A DNA stretch of 64,000 bases from Bacteroidales bacterium UBA5382 (GTDB taxonomy: Bacteria; Bacteroidota; Bacteroidia; Bacteroidales; Dysgonomonadaceae), in contig DHOU01000011.1 in NCBI GenBank assembly GCA_002409745.1, positions 124,001-188,000 on the forward strand, written 5' to 3'. Below are positions 35,498-44,512 of this stretch, piece after piece. Made by a program: the position numbers and the translations under genes. The first letter of the stretch is position 1. Every line of letters begins with the position of its first letter. The notes under the pieces are model-generated. The model was given only the letters and a program-made list of their open reading frames with translations, ran no database searches and had not been told where the DNA came from.

Positions 35498-35632
35498 ATG
35501 GAGAAGTTTATTAATAAAATAGTGCAGCGGGGCACACGGAATGTTAGCGCGTGTCGTTCGCTCACCTCGACAGTCGCAGCCGTGGCGCTGGCTTTGTATG
35601 GCCGAAAAATCACTAAACCCGACTTATCATGA
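35498..35632 (+). CDS. possible 44-residue peptide coupled to the next gene
   Basis: From ATG 35498 (MEKFINKIVQRGTRN) this frame runs 44 codons and stops with TGA inside the ATGA that starts the next gene at 35629. This four-base overlap is typical of translational coupling. A longer version from 35444 gives 62 residues. The peptide is basic, has one Cys (SACRS), and has an Ala/Leu/Val stretch (TVAAVALALYG). It has no GG leader motif. I do not recognise it. It could be a leader peptide, a small exported substrate, or a chance frame in a 240-bp gap. Confidence 0.4.
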   Translation: MEKFINKIVQRGTRNVSACRSLTSTVAAVALALYGRKITKPDLS

Positions 35633-36828
35633 AAGTAAAATCATTTGGTCTTTTTCTCTTTTTACCGTTAGTTCTGTTTGGTCAGAAGGAAAGTAATAAA
35701 TCCCTGCGAGAGTGTTTAAAAAGCATGCTGGAGCGTCTCGAGCAAGTCAAGTCGGCAACCTATTACGAAGACGTCAAGGTGTGGCAGGTCGGCGATACCA
35801 TACCGGTGTTGACATCCCGCAGGTTCCAAAAGGAATACGATCATCCTGCGGATTCTACCATTGGCGCGAGTTATGTCGTCTTTAACGGAGAAGATACAAC
35901 CACGTTCGAATTTGCTTATGACGGCATCGTGAGGGCGACGGCCTATCATGATACCAAACGAATTGTTATCGATAACTTTTCTTCCAATCGCTTGCCTTTC
36001 CACCCGGTGTCGGCTCCCTTTTTCAATTACGCCAAAAGCATTATCCTGTATATTCTGCAAACCGGCGACAGCATACAAGTCGATTGGGAAGATATGGGGG
36101 AAGAATATCATCTTACTTTGGTTATCAATGAAGATAAGGACGTGGAGTTTTTCGGAAAAGCCTATTATATGCCGGGTAGTCCGTTAGCTGTTGAACGTCC
36201 GACATCGATTTACGATCTGTGGTTCCGTAAATCGACCGGCTTGCCGTATAAACTGCGGAAGGAAAGGACGCAAGATATCAGCCTCCGAACTTACTCTGAT
36301 ATACAAATCAATCATTTATTGGCGGAAGACTTTCGGGCGGCGGATTATTTTCCTCAAGGCTATGAGATTACAAAATATGGGGAAAAGCGCAAGACTTCCT
36401 CGCCGAACGAACTGATAGGCAAGCATGCCCCCGAATGGGCCTTGCCGGATGACGAAGGGCGAATCGTGTCGCTGAACGATTTCAAGAGCAAGGTGCTGAT
36501 TCTTAATTTTACCGGTATCGGTTGTGCGCCATGCCACGCGGCGATCCCTTTCCTCAAGAAGCTAATGAACGATTACGATCGAAATGACCTGGAGATTGTC
36601 GCTTTGGAGACATGGATACAGGCGCCACACGCCTCCCGAAACTATGCAGAGAGAAATGAATTGAATTATCCGTTTCTAAGTGCTACGGACGAAGTGATTG
36701 AGGCGTACCGGACCGGCCGCACGGCTCCCGTCTTTTTTATATTGGACGACAAACGGATGGTAAAGGATGTCGTTACAGGCTATTCCGAAGAAGAAATGAT
36801 GAATGCGATAAATGAATTACTTAAATAA
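35629..36828 (+). CDS. TlpA-like thioredoxin-fold protein (copy 2, CAPC)
   Basis: This 399-residue exported protein has signal MKVKSFGLFLFLPLVLFGQ. Residues about 20-255 are a beta-rich domain reminiscent of outer-membrane lipoprotein carriers (YYEDVKVWQVGDT, FRKSTGLPYKLR). A redoxin domain follows (about 262-399: APEWALPDDEGRIVSLNDFKSKVLIL). The active site is CAPC (C299, C302), a variant of the usual CGPC. It starts with a four-base overlap with the small upstream frame and ends 6 bp before copy 3, so these are co-translated. Confidence 0.88.
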   Translation: MKVKSFGLFLFLPLVLFGQKESNKSLRECLKSMLERLEQVKSATYYEDVKVWQVGDTIPVLTSRRFQKEYDHPADSTIGASYVVFNGEDTTTFEFAYDGIVRATAYHDTKRIVIDNFSSNRLPFHPVSAPFFNYAKSIILYILQTGDSIQVDWEDMGEEYHLTLVINEDKDVEFFGKAYYMPGSPLAVERPTSIYDLWFRKSTGLPYKLRKERTQDISLRTYSDIQINHLLAEDFRAADYFPQGYEITKYGEKRKTSSPNELIGKHAPEWALPDDEGRIVSLNDFKSKVLILNFTGIGCAPCHAAIPFLKKLMNDYDRNDLEIVALETWIQAPHASRNYAERNELNYPFLSATDEVIEAYRTGRTAPVFFILDDKRMVKDVVTGYSEEEMMNAINELLK

Positions 36829-36834
36829 ATTGAT

Positions 36835-38922
36835 ATGAAAACAAAAACAACTTTTACCCTACTGCTTGTCGCTCTGACGATGGGCGCATTCGCACAACAA
36901 CGCGAGGTGGCGCTGCCGCCGAGCGTGCATAGCAACACCACTTCTGTGGAAATCCGGCGGGCGACGCTGGCCGACACGGCGACGGTGCTCGATATCGATG
37001 CTTTCTTCCGGCCGGGATGGTGGATTAAAATCGCTTCGGACAGTTACCTGCAAGCCGACGGCAAAAAGTACGCTGTCCGCCGCGGCGAAGGCATCGACCT
37101 CGACTCGCTGTTCTGGATGCCCGCTTCGGGCGAGGCGTCGTTTAAGCTGGTGTTCGAGCCGCTGCCGCAAAACACGCAAACGTTCGACTTCATCGAGAGC
37201 GATTGCGACAATTGCTTTAAGATATGGGGCGTCGATTTGGTGAACAAACGCATCCCCTTGCCCCAAATTCCTCAAGAATACCGGCAACTGTCTAAACAGG
37301 ACACCGGCATACCGGTTGCCTGGCAGAAAGGAAAAGCCGTTGTGAGCGGCAGACTGTTAGGATATGGGCCTCAAATAAAAGAGGAGTTTCATTTTTTATA
37401 TATCAATCCGGTGTCGGGGCAGGAAAAAAAGACATCCGTACAGGTGAAAGCCGACGGTACGTTTCGCGGAGAAGTCGAATTACTTAGCCCCGCCCGCATT
37501 ACGCTGGCCTTAGGCGCCGCAAGACTGACGGATGTCCCGATAGCGGTCGCGCCCGGAAAAGAAACGAAAGTCCTGATCAACCTGCCCGAAATCAACCGGG
37601 CGAAAGGGCGTTTGCATAAAGACGATACGCCATACGGAAAAACTTCTTATTTCGGCGGATATTTCGCGGCGCTGAATAATGAGTTAAGTGACGGTCATCT
37701 GAAAACCGTGCTGGCGGGAAAGTCTTTTATGAATGATGTCGTCGGCTTGGATGGGGAACGGTATTACAATTACAACATCAATCTGTATCATTCTGCGTTG
37801 CAACACAACGATTCGTTGGCGGTGTCTCCTTTGGCCAAAAAAATTGCCTCTTCGGAATTGTTCTCCGATTTATTCCGGAATCTGTTTTCGATGGAGTCGA
37901 TACTCGTCCAAGCGTATGCGGAGAAGAATAAGATCGATTACCGCAACGCGTTTCAAGCGATGAAGATGCCTGTAAAGCCCGATAATTTCGATGACTTTTA
38001 CCGGCTTGCCTCGTGTGATGCTCCCGAAGTGCTGATGACGGCAAGCATCGGGCAGATACCGATGATGTTGAATTATGCCGGGCCTGCCAAAAGGGACGAT
38101 ACGGCTTTGTTCAGCCAGCTTGCCGCCGATAAGCGCTTGACGAAGGATGAGAAAAACCTGGTAGACTCCTATCTCTCTATAAAAAAGAAAGGCGAAGTGT
38201 TTCCGCATATCGATTCGCTTGCCTTGGTAGTCAATAAATACCTGACCTCCGACGATCAAATGGCAATCATGCAAAAACAGATGGGAGCACAGTTCCTTTC
38301 CAAAGTCTGGAACACGAACGACTGTTTTCTGTTGGATTTGGTAAAAGCCAACGCCCTAAGTCGTAAAATGGTGGATTTCTATCCGCTGACCGACGAGCAA
38401 AAAGCGACCTTGTCCGATTTCCCGGCGATTATCCGTGAAGAACTGTTGCTTCAAAACGATAAGCTGCTGGCTGTGATTGAAGAAAACAAAAAGAAAACGG
38501 GCTATACCATCCTCGATATGCCTGCGGCGGCGGATGAAAACCTTTTCACCGAAATGATGAAGCCGTTTAAGGGAAAAGCGGTGCTGGTGGATATCTGGGC
38601 GACGTGGTGCGGCCCGTGCCGGATGGCGAACAAAGAGATGGCGCCGTTAAAGGCGCAACTGGCCGACAGCGGACTGGTGTACGTGTATCTGGCGGGCGAT
38701 AATTCTCCCGAGGACACGTGGCGGAATATGATTCCCGACCTGAAGGGTTATCATTACCGCATGAGCGATGCCAACTGGGGGTATCTTGGCCGGACGTTGA
38801 AGGCTGAAGGTGTACCGACCTATATCGTGTTGGATAAGGAGGGGAATCAGACGTTCCATTCCGTCGGCTTCCCCGGTGTGGACGAGATGAAAAAGGAATT
38901 GAAAAAAGTGTTGGGAGAATAG
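36835..38922 (+). CDS. TlpA-like thioredoxin-fold protein, large N-terminal domain (copy 3)
   Basis: This 695-residue exported protein (signal peptide ending GAFAQQ) is a paralogue of the protein at 26634. The N-terminal beta-rich part matches (IDAFFRPGWWIKIASDSYLQ against TTFIPGWWVNFPKTTFIQ), and the C-terminal thioredoxin domain has WCGPC (C592, C595) with a cis-proline region AEGVPTYIVLD. The region near codons 1-140 is visibly richer in GC (for example gcgctgccgccgagcgtgc) than its neighbours. It lies 6 bp after copy 2 and before permease 3. Confidence 0.88.
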   Translation: MKTKTTFTLLLVALTMGAFAQQREVALPPSVHSNTTSVEIRRATLADTATVLDIDAFFRPGWWIKIASDSYLQADGKKYAVRRGEGIDLDSLFWMPASGEASFKLVFEPLPQNTQTFDFIESDCDNCFKIWGVDLVNKRIPLPQIPQEYRQLSKQDTGIPVAWQKGKAVVSGRLLGYGPQIKEEFHFLYINPVSGQEKKTSVQVKADGTFRGEVELLSPARITLALGAARLTDVPIAVAPGKETKVLINLPEINRAKGRLHKDDTPYGKTSYFGGYFAALNNELSDGHLKTVLAGKSFMNDVVGLDGERYYNYNINLYHSALQHNDSLAVSPLAKKIASSELFSDLFRNLFSMESILVQAYAEKNKIDYRNAFQAMKMPVKPDNFDDFYRLASCDAPEVLMTASIGQIPMMLNYAGPAKRDDTALFSQLAADKRLTKDEKNLVDSYLSIKKKGEVFPHIDSLALVVNKYLTSDDQMAIMQKQMGAQFLSKVWNTNDCFLLDLVKANALSRKMVDFYPLTDEQKATLSDFPAIIREELLLQNDKLLAVIEENKKKTGYTILDMPAAADENLFTEMMKPFKGKAVLVDIWATWCGPCRMANKEMAPLKAQLADSGLVYVYLAGDNSPEDTWRNMIPDLKGYHYRMSDANWGYLGRTLKAEGVPTYIVLDKEGNQTFHSVGFPGVDEMKKELKKVLGE

Positions 38923-38931
38923 TCCCCGCTT

Positions 38932-38960
38932 CCGTTAAACGGCTTCGCGCCGTTTAACGG
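38932..38960 (+). promoter_or_regulatory. perfect 12-bp hairpin after TlpA copy 3
   Basis: CCGTTAAACGGC (38932-38943) and GCCGTTTAACGG (38949-38960) enclose the 5-nt loop TTCGC. No U-tract follows, so it is probably a 3'-protecting or processing hairpin within the operon rather than a terminator. Confidence 0.7.
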
Positions 38961-38983
38961 ATATGTGAAAAAAACAAATCGAT

Positions 38984-41332
38984 ATGTTCGTACATTATTT
39001 AAAAACAGCATGGAGGAATATCCTGAAAGATAAGGGTTATTCGACGGTAAATATTATCGGTTTATCGATTGCCATAGCCTGTTGTTTCCTGCTCCTCTTT
39101 TGGATACGCTTTGAACTCAGTTACGAAAAATGCTATCCCGGATCGGAGCGTATTTACAGGATAATGGAAGAGGAAAACCGCACCGACGGACTGCATTACA
39201 AAGCAACCGTCCGCCCTGCCATAGATACTCAATTGAAAAATACTTTTCCGCAAATCGAATATTCGACTTTTACAAGTTGGGAGGAATTGCCTCTTACAAT
39301 AGAAGGCAGGGAAGGAGATGGAATCATGGCAAAAGTCCTTTCTACCAATGAAGAATTCTTACGGATGTTTGCCTATGAGTATGTGGAAGGCTCGCCTGAG
39401 AGCGTTGTCGAAAGCCACGGGAGCATTATCTCGGAAGAAGCGGCCCGGAAATTCTTCGGTAACGAACAGGCGATAGGTAAAACGCTTCAATTCGGGAAAA
39501 AAGGTGATTTCAACTACACCATCTCGGCTGTGGTAAAAATGCCGGAAAACAGTCATGTCACATTTGATGTCCTTACTCTCCGGGACGAAAAATTCTATGG
39601 GGGAGTGCATTATATCAAGTTGAAACGAGGGGCCAAAATAACTCCCGACTTTGAAAAACAGATAAAGAATTTTTTGTCGACGACGAGGGAAACAAAAAAC
39701 ACCCTCAAGTTGCAACCTATCCGCGATATGCATCTTCACTCGCCGAAGGAAGTAACCGACCACAGCTTCGGAAGCCCGGCGCAAATCTATTTCTTTTCGG
39801 TAGCCGTGTTGCTGATCCTGTTGATTGCGGTCATTAATTATATCAATACCTCGGTTGCCCGTTCGTTGAACCGGATGAAAGAAGTAGGCGTTCGTAAAGT
39901 CTTCGGGTCCGATCGCAAGCAATTGGTAGCGCGGTTTTTATTGGAATCGTTTATTTTATCGTTCATCGCGCTGCTTATTTCGCTGATATTGGTTGAACTG
40001 TTGTTCCCTTCTTTCAGCGAGATCATGGGCACCCGCATTGCATTGAAATTCGATTTCGGAACCATCCTTATTGCTATCCTTACTTGCCTGGCGGTGACGG
40101 TACTTTCGGGCGGGTATGCGGCTTTTTACCTGTCGTCTTTCTCGCCGATGCTGATTATGAAAGGCGGATCGAAGACCGGTTCTAAAAACGGATTAAGGAA
40201 AGCGCTTGTCGGCGTGCAGTTTTTCCTTTCCGTTTCAGTACTGATCTGTACCGTATTTATCTATAAACAAATCAATGCGGTTTTTAATGCCGAAACGGGT
40301 GTGGACAGGAAGAATATCATTGTGTTGGAAACCTCGTTGTGGTATGGGGCCGAAGATTTCATACAGGTCATAAAGAAGGAAAACCCCAATGTCGTAGATG
40401 CCTCTATCGCTTTGTCGGCGCCGTATAACAGTTCGTATAATCACAGTGGCATAAGTTGGACGGGCAGCAAGGAAGGCACGAAAGAGATGCCTTTCACACA
40501 GATTTTTTGTGACCATAACTATGCCAACACGTTCGGACTTCAGGTCATACAAGGACAATTTATCCCGCCCGGTTTGAAATGGTGGGGCGATTGGGATGAA
40601 AGTTCGTTCGGCCTCGTCATTAACGAGTCGTTTAAAAAACTGATGGGAGTCGATAATCCTATCGGGTTAACGGTTTATTACGGAGGGGGATATAAAGGGA
40701 AAATCATCGGCGTAGTGAAGGACTTTAACTTCAAGCCGTTGAGGGAACCTATCAGTCCCCTTATCCTTAGTTTTAATCCCGAAGCGAGTTTTAACGTATA
40801 TGTCAAAACAACCGGAAGAGATAAAAAGGCGACGCTCGATTATATCTTAGCGAAATATAAGGAAATGAAACCCGATTATGTAGACCAGCCGGTTATCTAC
40901 CATACGGTGGAAGACGAATACCGGGAGATGTATGAAGTGGAATTGCGTACCGCCGGCGTCTTATCGGCCTTTTCGGTCATTTCATTTCTATTGGTATTGA
41001 TGGGAATCGTCAGCATCCTGTCGTTCATGATAGAAAAACGTACCAAAGAAATTGCCGTCCGGCGCATAAACGGCGCAAAGATAAGGCATATCGTGAGACT
41101 GTTTTCACGGGATATCCTGAAAGTGGCAGCAGTGGTATCGGCCATTTCCATCCCGCTGTGTTACCTGGTATTGAACAAGTGGTTGCAAGGGTATGTGTAC
41201 CGTACTTCTTTGACGGGATGGATATTTATCGCCATCCCCTTGTTGATTATGCTCATCACGCTTCTTGTGATCTGCATACAGGTGTTTCTGACCGCGCAAA
41301 AGAACCCGGTCGCATCGTTACGGGCAGAATAA
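38984..41332 (+). CDS. FtsX/MacB-type ABC transporter permease 3
   Basis: This 782-residue permease has the same two-module FtsX/MacB layout, but its termini differ from permeases 1/2 and 4/5: it starts MFVHYLKTAWRNILKDKGYS and ends KNPVASLRAE. Periplasmic core residues such as AARKFFGNEQAIGKTL follow helix 1, and RMKEVGVRKVFGSDRKQL marks the cytoplasmic coupling loop. The second coupling loop is KRTKEIAVRRINGAK. No ATPase domain is present. It stands between TlpA copy 3 and the lipoprotein gene. Confidence 0.92.
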   Translation: MFVHYLKTAWRNILKDKGYSTVNIIGLSIAIACCFLLLFWIRFELSYEKCYPGSERIYRIMEEENRTDGLHYKATVRPAIDTQLKNTFPQIEYSTFTSWEELPLTIEGREGDGIMAKVLSTNEEFLRMFAYEYVEGSPESVVESHGSIISEEAARKFFGNEQAIGKTLQFGKKGDFNYTISAVVKMPENSHVTFDVLTLRDEKFYGGVHYIKLKRGAKITPDFEKQIKNFLSTTRETKNTLKLQPIRDMHLHSPKEVTDHSFGSPAQIYFFSVAVLLILLIAVINYINTSVARSLNRMKEVGVRKVFGSDRKQLVARFLLESFILSFIALLISLILVELLFPSFSEIMGTRIALKFDFGTILIAILTCLAVTVLSGGYAAFYLSSFSPMLIMKGGSKTGSKNGLRKALVGVQFFLSVSVLICTVFIYKQINAVFNAETGVDRKNIIVLETSLWYGAEDFIQVIKKENPNVVDASIALSAPYNSSYNHSGISWTGSKEGTKEMPFTQIFCDHNYANTFGLQVIQGQFIPPGLKWWGDWDESSFGLVINESFKKLMGVDNPIGLTVYYGGGYKGKIIGVVKDFNFKPLREPISPLILSFNPEASFNVYVKTTGRDKKATLDYILAKYKEMKPDYVDQPVIYHTVEDEYREMYEVELRTAGVLSAFSVISFLLVLMGIVSILSFMIEKRTKEIAVRRINGAKIRHIVRLFSRDILKVAAVVSAISIPLCYLVLNKWLQGYVYRTSLTGWIFIAIPLLIMLITLLVICIQVFLTAQKNPVASLRAE

Positions 41333-41343
41333 ATAGAAAAGTT

Positions 41344-42756
41344 ATGAAAAAGATATATGTATTGATAGGAATTGCATGCCTGTTATCGTTTTCCTGCAAA
41401 GAGAAGAAACAAACGTTGGGCGACCGGAAAGAAGATACGGTCAAACTGGAAGAACGGTATGCGACGGAAGAAACGTTGGATACCATTATCCCTCACGCGG
41501 GGATAAAATTTAAAGAGTCCCGGAGAGCCGATCCTCAGCATCCTCCGGTCGTGATCGGCCTCCAAACGGAGGCGGAAAAGAAAGAACTGGATTTAAGCCG
41601 ATATTACACGAAAGCCGAATATATAAAATTGAAGCATCCGCTGGCGGAAAAGGGAATCGGGTTTTTAGGGAATGCCCGTTTTGAGTATAGTTATGAAGGA
41701 GGAGGAATGTCGAGTGGCCGGGGCTTCAATTCATCGGTCTTTTTGAGCGGAGATAAAATAGTCGCCGGGGATTCTTTTTTCGGTTATCATTGTTACGACC
41801 GGCAAGGGAATTATAGTTATACTATTGTCGCCAAAAGAGATTTGCCGAGATACGATAGGAATAACAATCGCGTGTTCATTACATGGAATGCCGCTACCGA
41901 TCAGATTTATAGTTTTTCTATGTTGGAAGATAATTGCCTTACGGTAAAGTTGATGGATGGGCAGGCGCTGTTCCATTTCCACAATATTGCTTTGCGAAAA
42001 AATTATTTAACGCGGCCGGCCTCCTTTGGGCTTCCCATGCTGCTTTCGCCCGACACATACGTAGGATTTATGTATAATGCTTACATTCCACACCGCTATT
42101 CCATGATGCATTCGTTCGATATCAAAGGCGATACGTTATGCCGTTTTATGAATTATAACTCCTTGCCGACATCCGACAAAGGCATGGGCACGAACCCCGA
42201 AACGAGCGATTTCTACTATTACAACGACCGCCTTACCATGCGTCAGGCTTACAACGATACCATTTATCGGGTAAGTGTAAATAGGCTTACTCCGGCATTT
42301 ATTTTTAATACGGGAAGCAAAAAGCCGGATGTGCAAACCGCCCTCAGGGGAAATAAAGAAGGGAAAATATTTATCAACACGATATTGGAAACGGATGATT
42401 TCCTTTTTACTATTCATACGGAAAACTATGATTCTCCCAACAACAGGAAGAATGGCTCCGTGAAATTTTTCTATTCCTATTACGACAAGAAGAGTCAAAA
42501 AAGATATTCCATTCCATCCGCCGTATTTCCTGAAGTGTTCACGTTAAAAAACAGCGTGCCCGGAGCCATCCCCGTATTGGCTGAAAATATGAGGGTTTAC
42601 CAAGACAAGTTATATGTTTCTTACACTAAAATCCGATTAAAAGAGATGATCGATTCTCCCGGTTTCGCATCATACCCGGCGGCGCAACAGGAAAAGCTAA
42701 AGGAACTGTATGACGACTTGGCTGATAGTGAATTGTTGATTATGATTTTACAATAA
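41344..42756 (+). CDS. beta-propeller-like lipoprotein (DUF4933/4934 type)
   Basis: I place the start at 41344 (MKKIYVLIGIACLL), which gives a lipoprotein signal with C18 (SFSCKEKK) and 470 residues; an upstream in-frame ATG at 41158 lies inside the permease gene. The sequence shows blade-like repeats (GDSFFGYHCYDRQGNYSYT, ATDQIYSFSMLEDNCLTVKL, KGDTLCRFMNYNS). It resembles the six-bladed beta-propeller lipoproteins often found in Bacteroidetes peptide-export clusters; the exact DUF number is uncertain. It begins 11 bp after permease 3. A substrate-binding or docking role is inferred from position only. Confidence 0.7.
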   Translation: MKKIYVLIGIACLLSFSCKEKKQTLGDRKEDTVKLEERYATEETLDTIIPHAGIKFKESRRADPQHPPVVIGLQTEAEKKELDLSRYYTKAEYIKLKHPLAEKGIGFLGNARFEYSYEGGGMSSGRGFNSSVFLSGDKIVAGDSFFGYHCYDRQGNYSYTIVAKRDLPRYDRNNNRVFITWNAATDQIYSFSMLEDNCLTVKLMDGQALFHFHNIALRKNYLTRPASFGLPMLLSPDTYVGFMYNAYIPHRYSMMHSFDIKGDTLCRFMNYNSLPTSDKGMGTNPETSDFYYYNDRLTMRQAYNDTIYRVSVNRLTPAFIFNTGSKKPDVQTALRGNKEGKIFINTILETDDFLFTIHTENYDSPNNRKNGSVKFFYSYYDKKSQKRYSIPSAVFPEVFTLKNSVPGAIPVLAENMRVYQDKLYVSYTKIRLKEMIDSPGFASYPAAQQEKLKELYDDLADSELLIMILQ

Positions 42757-42849
42757 GAAGATAAGGATAGACAATGAATCCGACAAAAAATAAGAGTTGT
42801 CCGAATGAGTATAAATAGCCGGTGAGAGGAGCAACCTCGTGCGGTTTCC

Positions 42850-42866
42850 TTCCCTTTCGAAGGGAA
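42850..42866. promoter_or_regulatory. 17-bp palindrome in the 42757-42991 spacer
   Basis: TTCCCTT-TCG-AAGGGAA is a perfect inverted repeat. It lies about 125 bp before TlpA copy 4, just left of the octamer array. It may be a terminator stem without T-run, or an operator. Confidence 0.4.
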
Positions 42867-42901
42867 CTGCCCCCGTCTCCGATACAAATATGATAATTTG
42901 A

Positions 42902-42997
42902 AAATGAGCAAATGAGCAAATGAGCAAATGAGCAAATAAGCAAATGAGCAAATAAGCAAATGAGTAAATAAGCAAATAAGCAAATAAGCAAATGAGA
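42902..42997 (+). repeat. twelve 8-bp repeats that contain the start codon of the next gene
   Basis: Units of AAATGAGC or AAATAAGC repeat without interruption from 42902. The twelfth unit (AAATGAGA, 42990-42997) supplies the ATG start of the TlpA gene at 42992. Each AAATGAGC unit also has its own ATG, which in that frame stops after three codons (MSK). Units with AAATAAGC lack the ATG. Confidence 0.9.
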
Positions 42998-44440
42998 AGA
43001 TTTATTTTTTTAGCGCTTGTGATGGCGATGGTCGCGACGAACGTTTGGCCGCAGCAGCCGCCTCCCCTTGTTTTACAGGGACAGTTTGCCGATTGTCCCG
43101 AACGCGAGTTGTATATTTTCTTCCAAGATATTCCCGGTAAGGGTGTTGTCGATACCATCCGGTTGGACGCCGAGGGGAGGTTTTATCTGAAGACTCACCG
43201 GATCGCCCGTCCGCAGAAAACGAATATCCAAAGAAACCAAATTCAATTGAACGACCTTTATGTCGCTCCCGGATATGAACTGACTATTACGGGCAATGCG
43301 CGCGATTTTCGTACCTTGCTCAAAACGGTGAAGATTACAGGGAAAGGCAGTGAAAGCAACCGTTACGGACGACTTCTTACAGCCGAACGCATCGCCCGTA
43401 ACGACTCATCCGAATGGTACACGTTGAAGGAAGATGATTTCTTTACCTATCTGCAACGCGAACAACAGCTTACCGATTCTATTTATCAGGTGGCTTTCGG
43501 CCGTGACCCCGGCGGCGATCCGTATTTTTCCTGTTTCGCTGAAATGACGCGGCTGGATAATCTCTTCTTAAACGCGTATATGAAATTCGTCTTTACACAA
43601 ATCAACCGCCTCGATGCCGACAGCGCCCGCCGCTTTATCGCCTGCCATGTGGATGCGCGGCTGTTGAAAGATATCAACAACGAAGCTTGTTTTGTATCGG
43701 ATCATTATAAGGAATGGTTTGTTCCTAATTATCTGGAATATCTTATGGAACAAGATTATCACAAGGATTCCACGCTGCGCCGCGATCCTTTTTACTCTCT
43801 GAAAAAGACGGATGCCGTCCTGAAAGGGAAAATACGGGATTATACTCTTTTTAGGAAGATGTTGTCGAGGATCCGTTATTCGAGCGACGATTTTTCGCAG
43901 TTGAATAAAAACAGGGAGGCTTTCCGGCCTTATCTGGCCTCCTTCGGTCAACCTTATTACAAAGAAACCGTTCAGGACGAGCTGGCGCAGAAGGAACAGT
44001 CGCTTTACCGGACGCAGAAAGGACAGCCGGCGCCGGCATTTACGCTGCTCAGCGATGCGGGCGAAAAATACACCCTCTCCGATTTCAAAGGCAGGGTTGT
44101 TTATTTGGATTTTTGGGCGAGTTGGTGTGGGCCGTGCCGGGCAGAAGTACCGGCCATGAAGCGGCTTTATGAAAAGTATCGCGATGACGAAAGGCTGGCG
44201 ATAATCGGCATCGATGTGAAAGACGGAAAGGAGGCGTGGTTGAATGCGTTGGCGAAGGATACCCCTCTTTGGTTGCAATTATACGATGCCCGGGGAGAAG
44301 CCGATGCCGCCTACAATGTCGTTGCCATTCCCAAGTATATTTTGATTGATAAGAACGGCCATATCGCCGATTTTCATGCGCCCAATCCTTCCGATACGGA
44401 ACGGTTGAATGCTGCGATCGATAAATTATTGAACGAATAA
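42992..44440 (+). CDS. DUF4369/TlpA-like thioredoxin protein (copy 4)
   Basis: This 482-residue exported protein has signal MRRFIFLALVMAMVATNVWPQ. An N-terminal DUF4369-like beta domain (about 22-115: LQGQFADCPERELYIFFQD) and a helical middle precede a C-terminal TlpA domain (about 345-482) with WCGPC (C379, C382) and a cis-proline region VVAIPKYILID. The start codon is within an octamer repeat array, so changes in repeat number would move promoter or upstream ATGs relative to it, without changing the frame. It is the only TlpA here with the classic DUF4369 layout. Confidence 0.9.
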   Translation: MRRFIFLALVMAMVATNVWPQQPPPLVLQGQFADCPERELYIFFQDIPGKGVVDTIRLDAEGRFYLKTHRIARPQKTNIQRNQIQLNDLYVAPGYELTITGNARDFRTLLKTVKITGKGSESNRYGRLLTAERIARNDSSEWYTLKEDDFFTYLQREQQLTDSIYQVAFGRDPGGDPYFSCFAEMTRLDNLFLNAYMKFVFTQINRLDADSARRFIACHVDARLLKDINNEACFVSDHYKEWFVPNYLEYLMEQDYHKDSTLRRDPFYSLKKTDAVLKGKIRDYTLFRKMLSRIRYSSDDFSQLNKNREAFRPYLASFGQPYYKETVQDELAQKEQSLYRTQKGQPAPAFTLLSDAGEKYTLSDFKGRVVYLDFWASWCGPCRAEVPAMKRLYEKYRDDERLAIIGIDVKDGKEAWLNALAKDTPLWLQLYDARGEADAAYNVVAIPKYILIDKNGHIADFHAPNPSDTERLNAAIDKLLNE

Positions 44441-44512
44441 TAACGCCCTTTAATATGAACCCGGCAATACGTATCATTTCCTGATAGTTGTTGAGAATCA
44501 TCATTCCTCATT

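Noticed and set aside
41158..41343. Upstream start for the beta-propeller-like lipoprotein
   Set aside because: The extension lies inside permease 3 in another frame and would bury the lipoprotein signal; ATG 41344 gives a proper lipobox.
42621..43158. Minus-strand frames coding repeated LLICSFAHLLICSF
   Set aside because: They are translations of the octamer array, which is open in all frames on that strand; they overlap two real genes.
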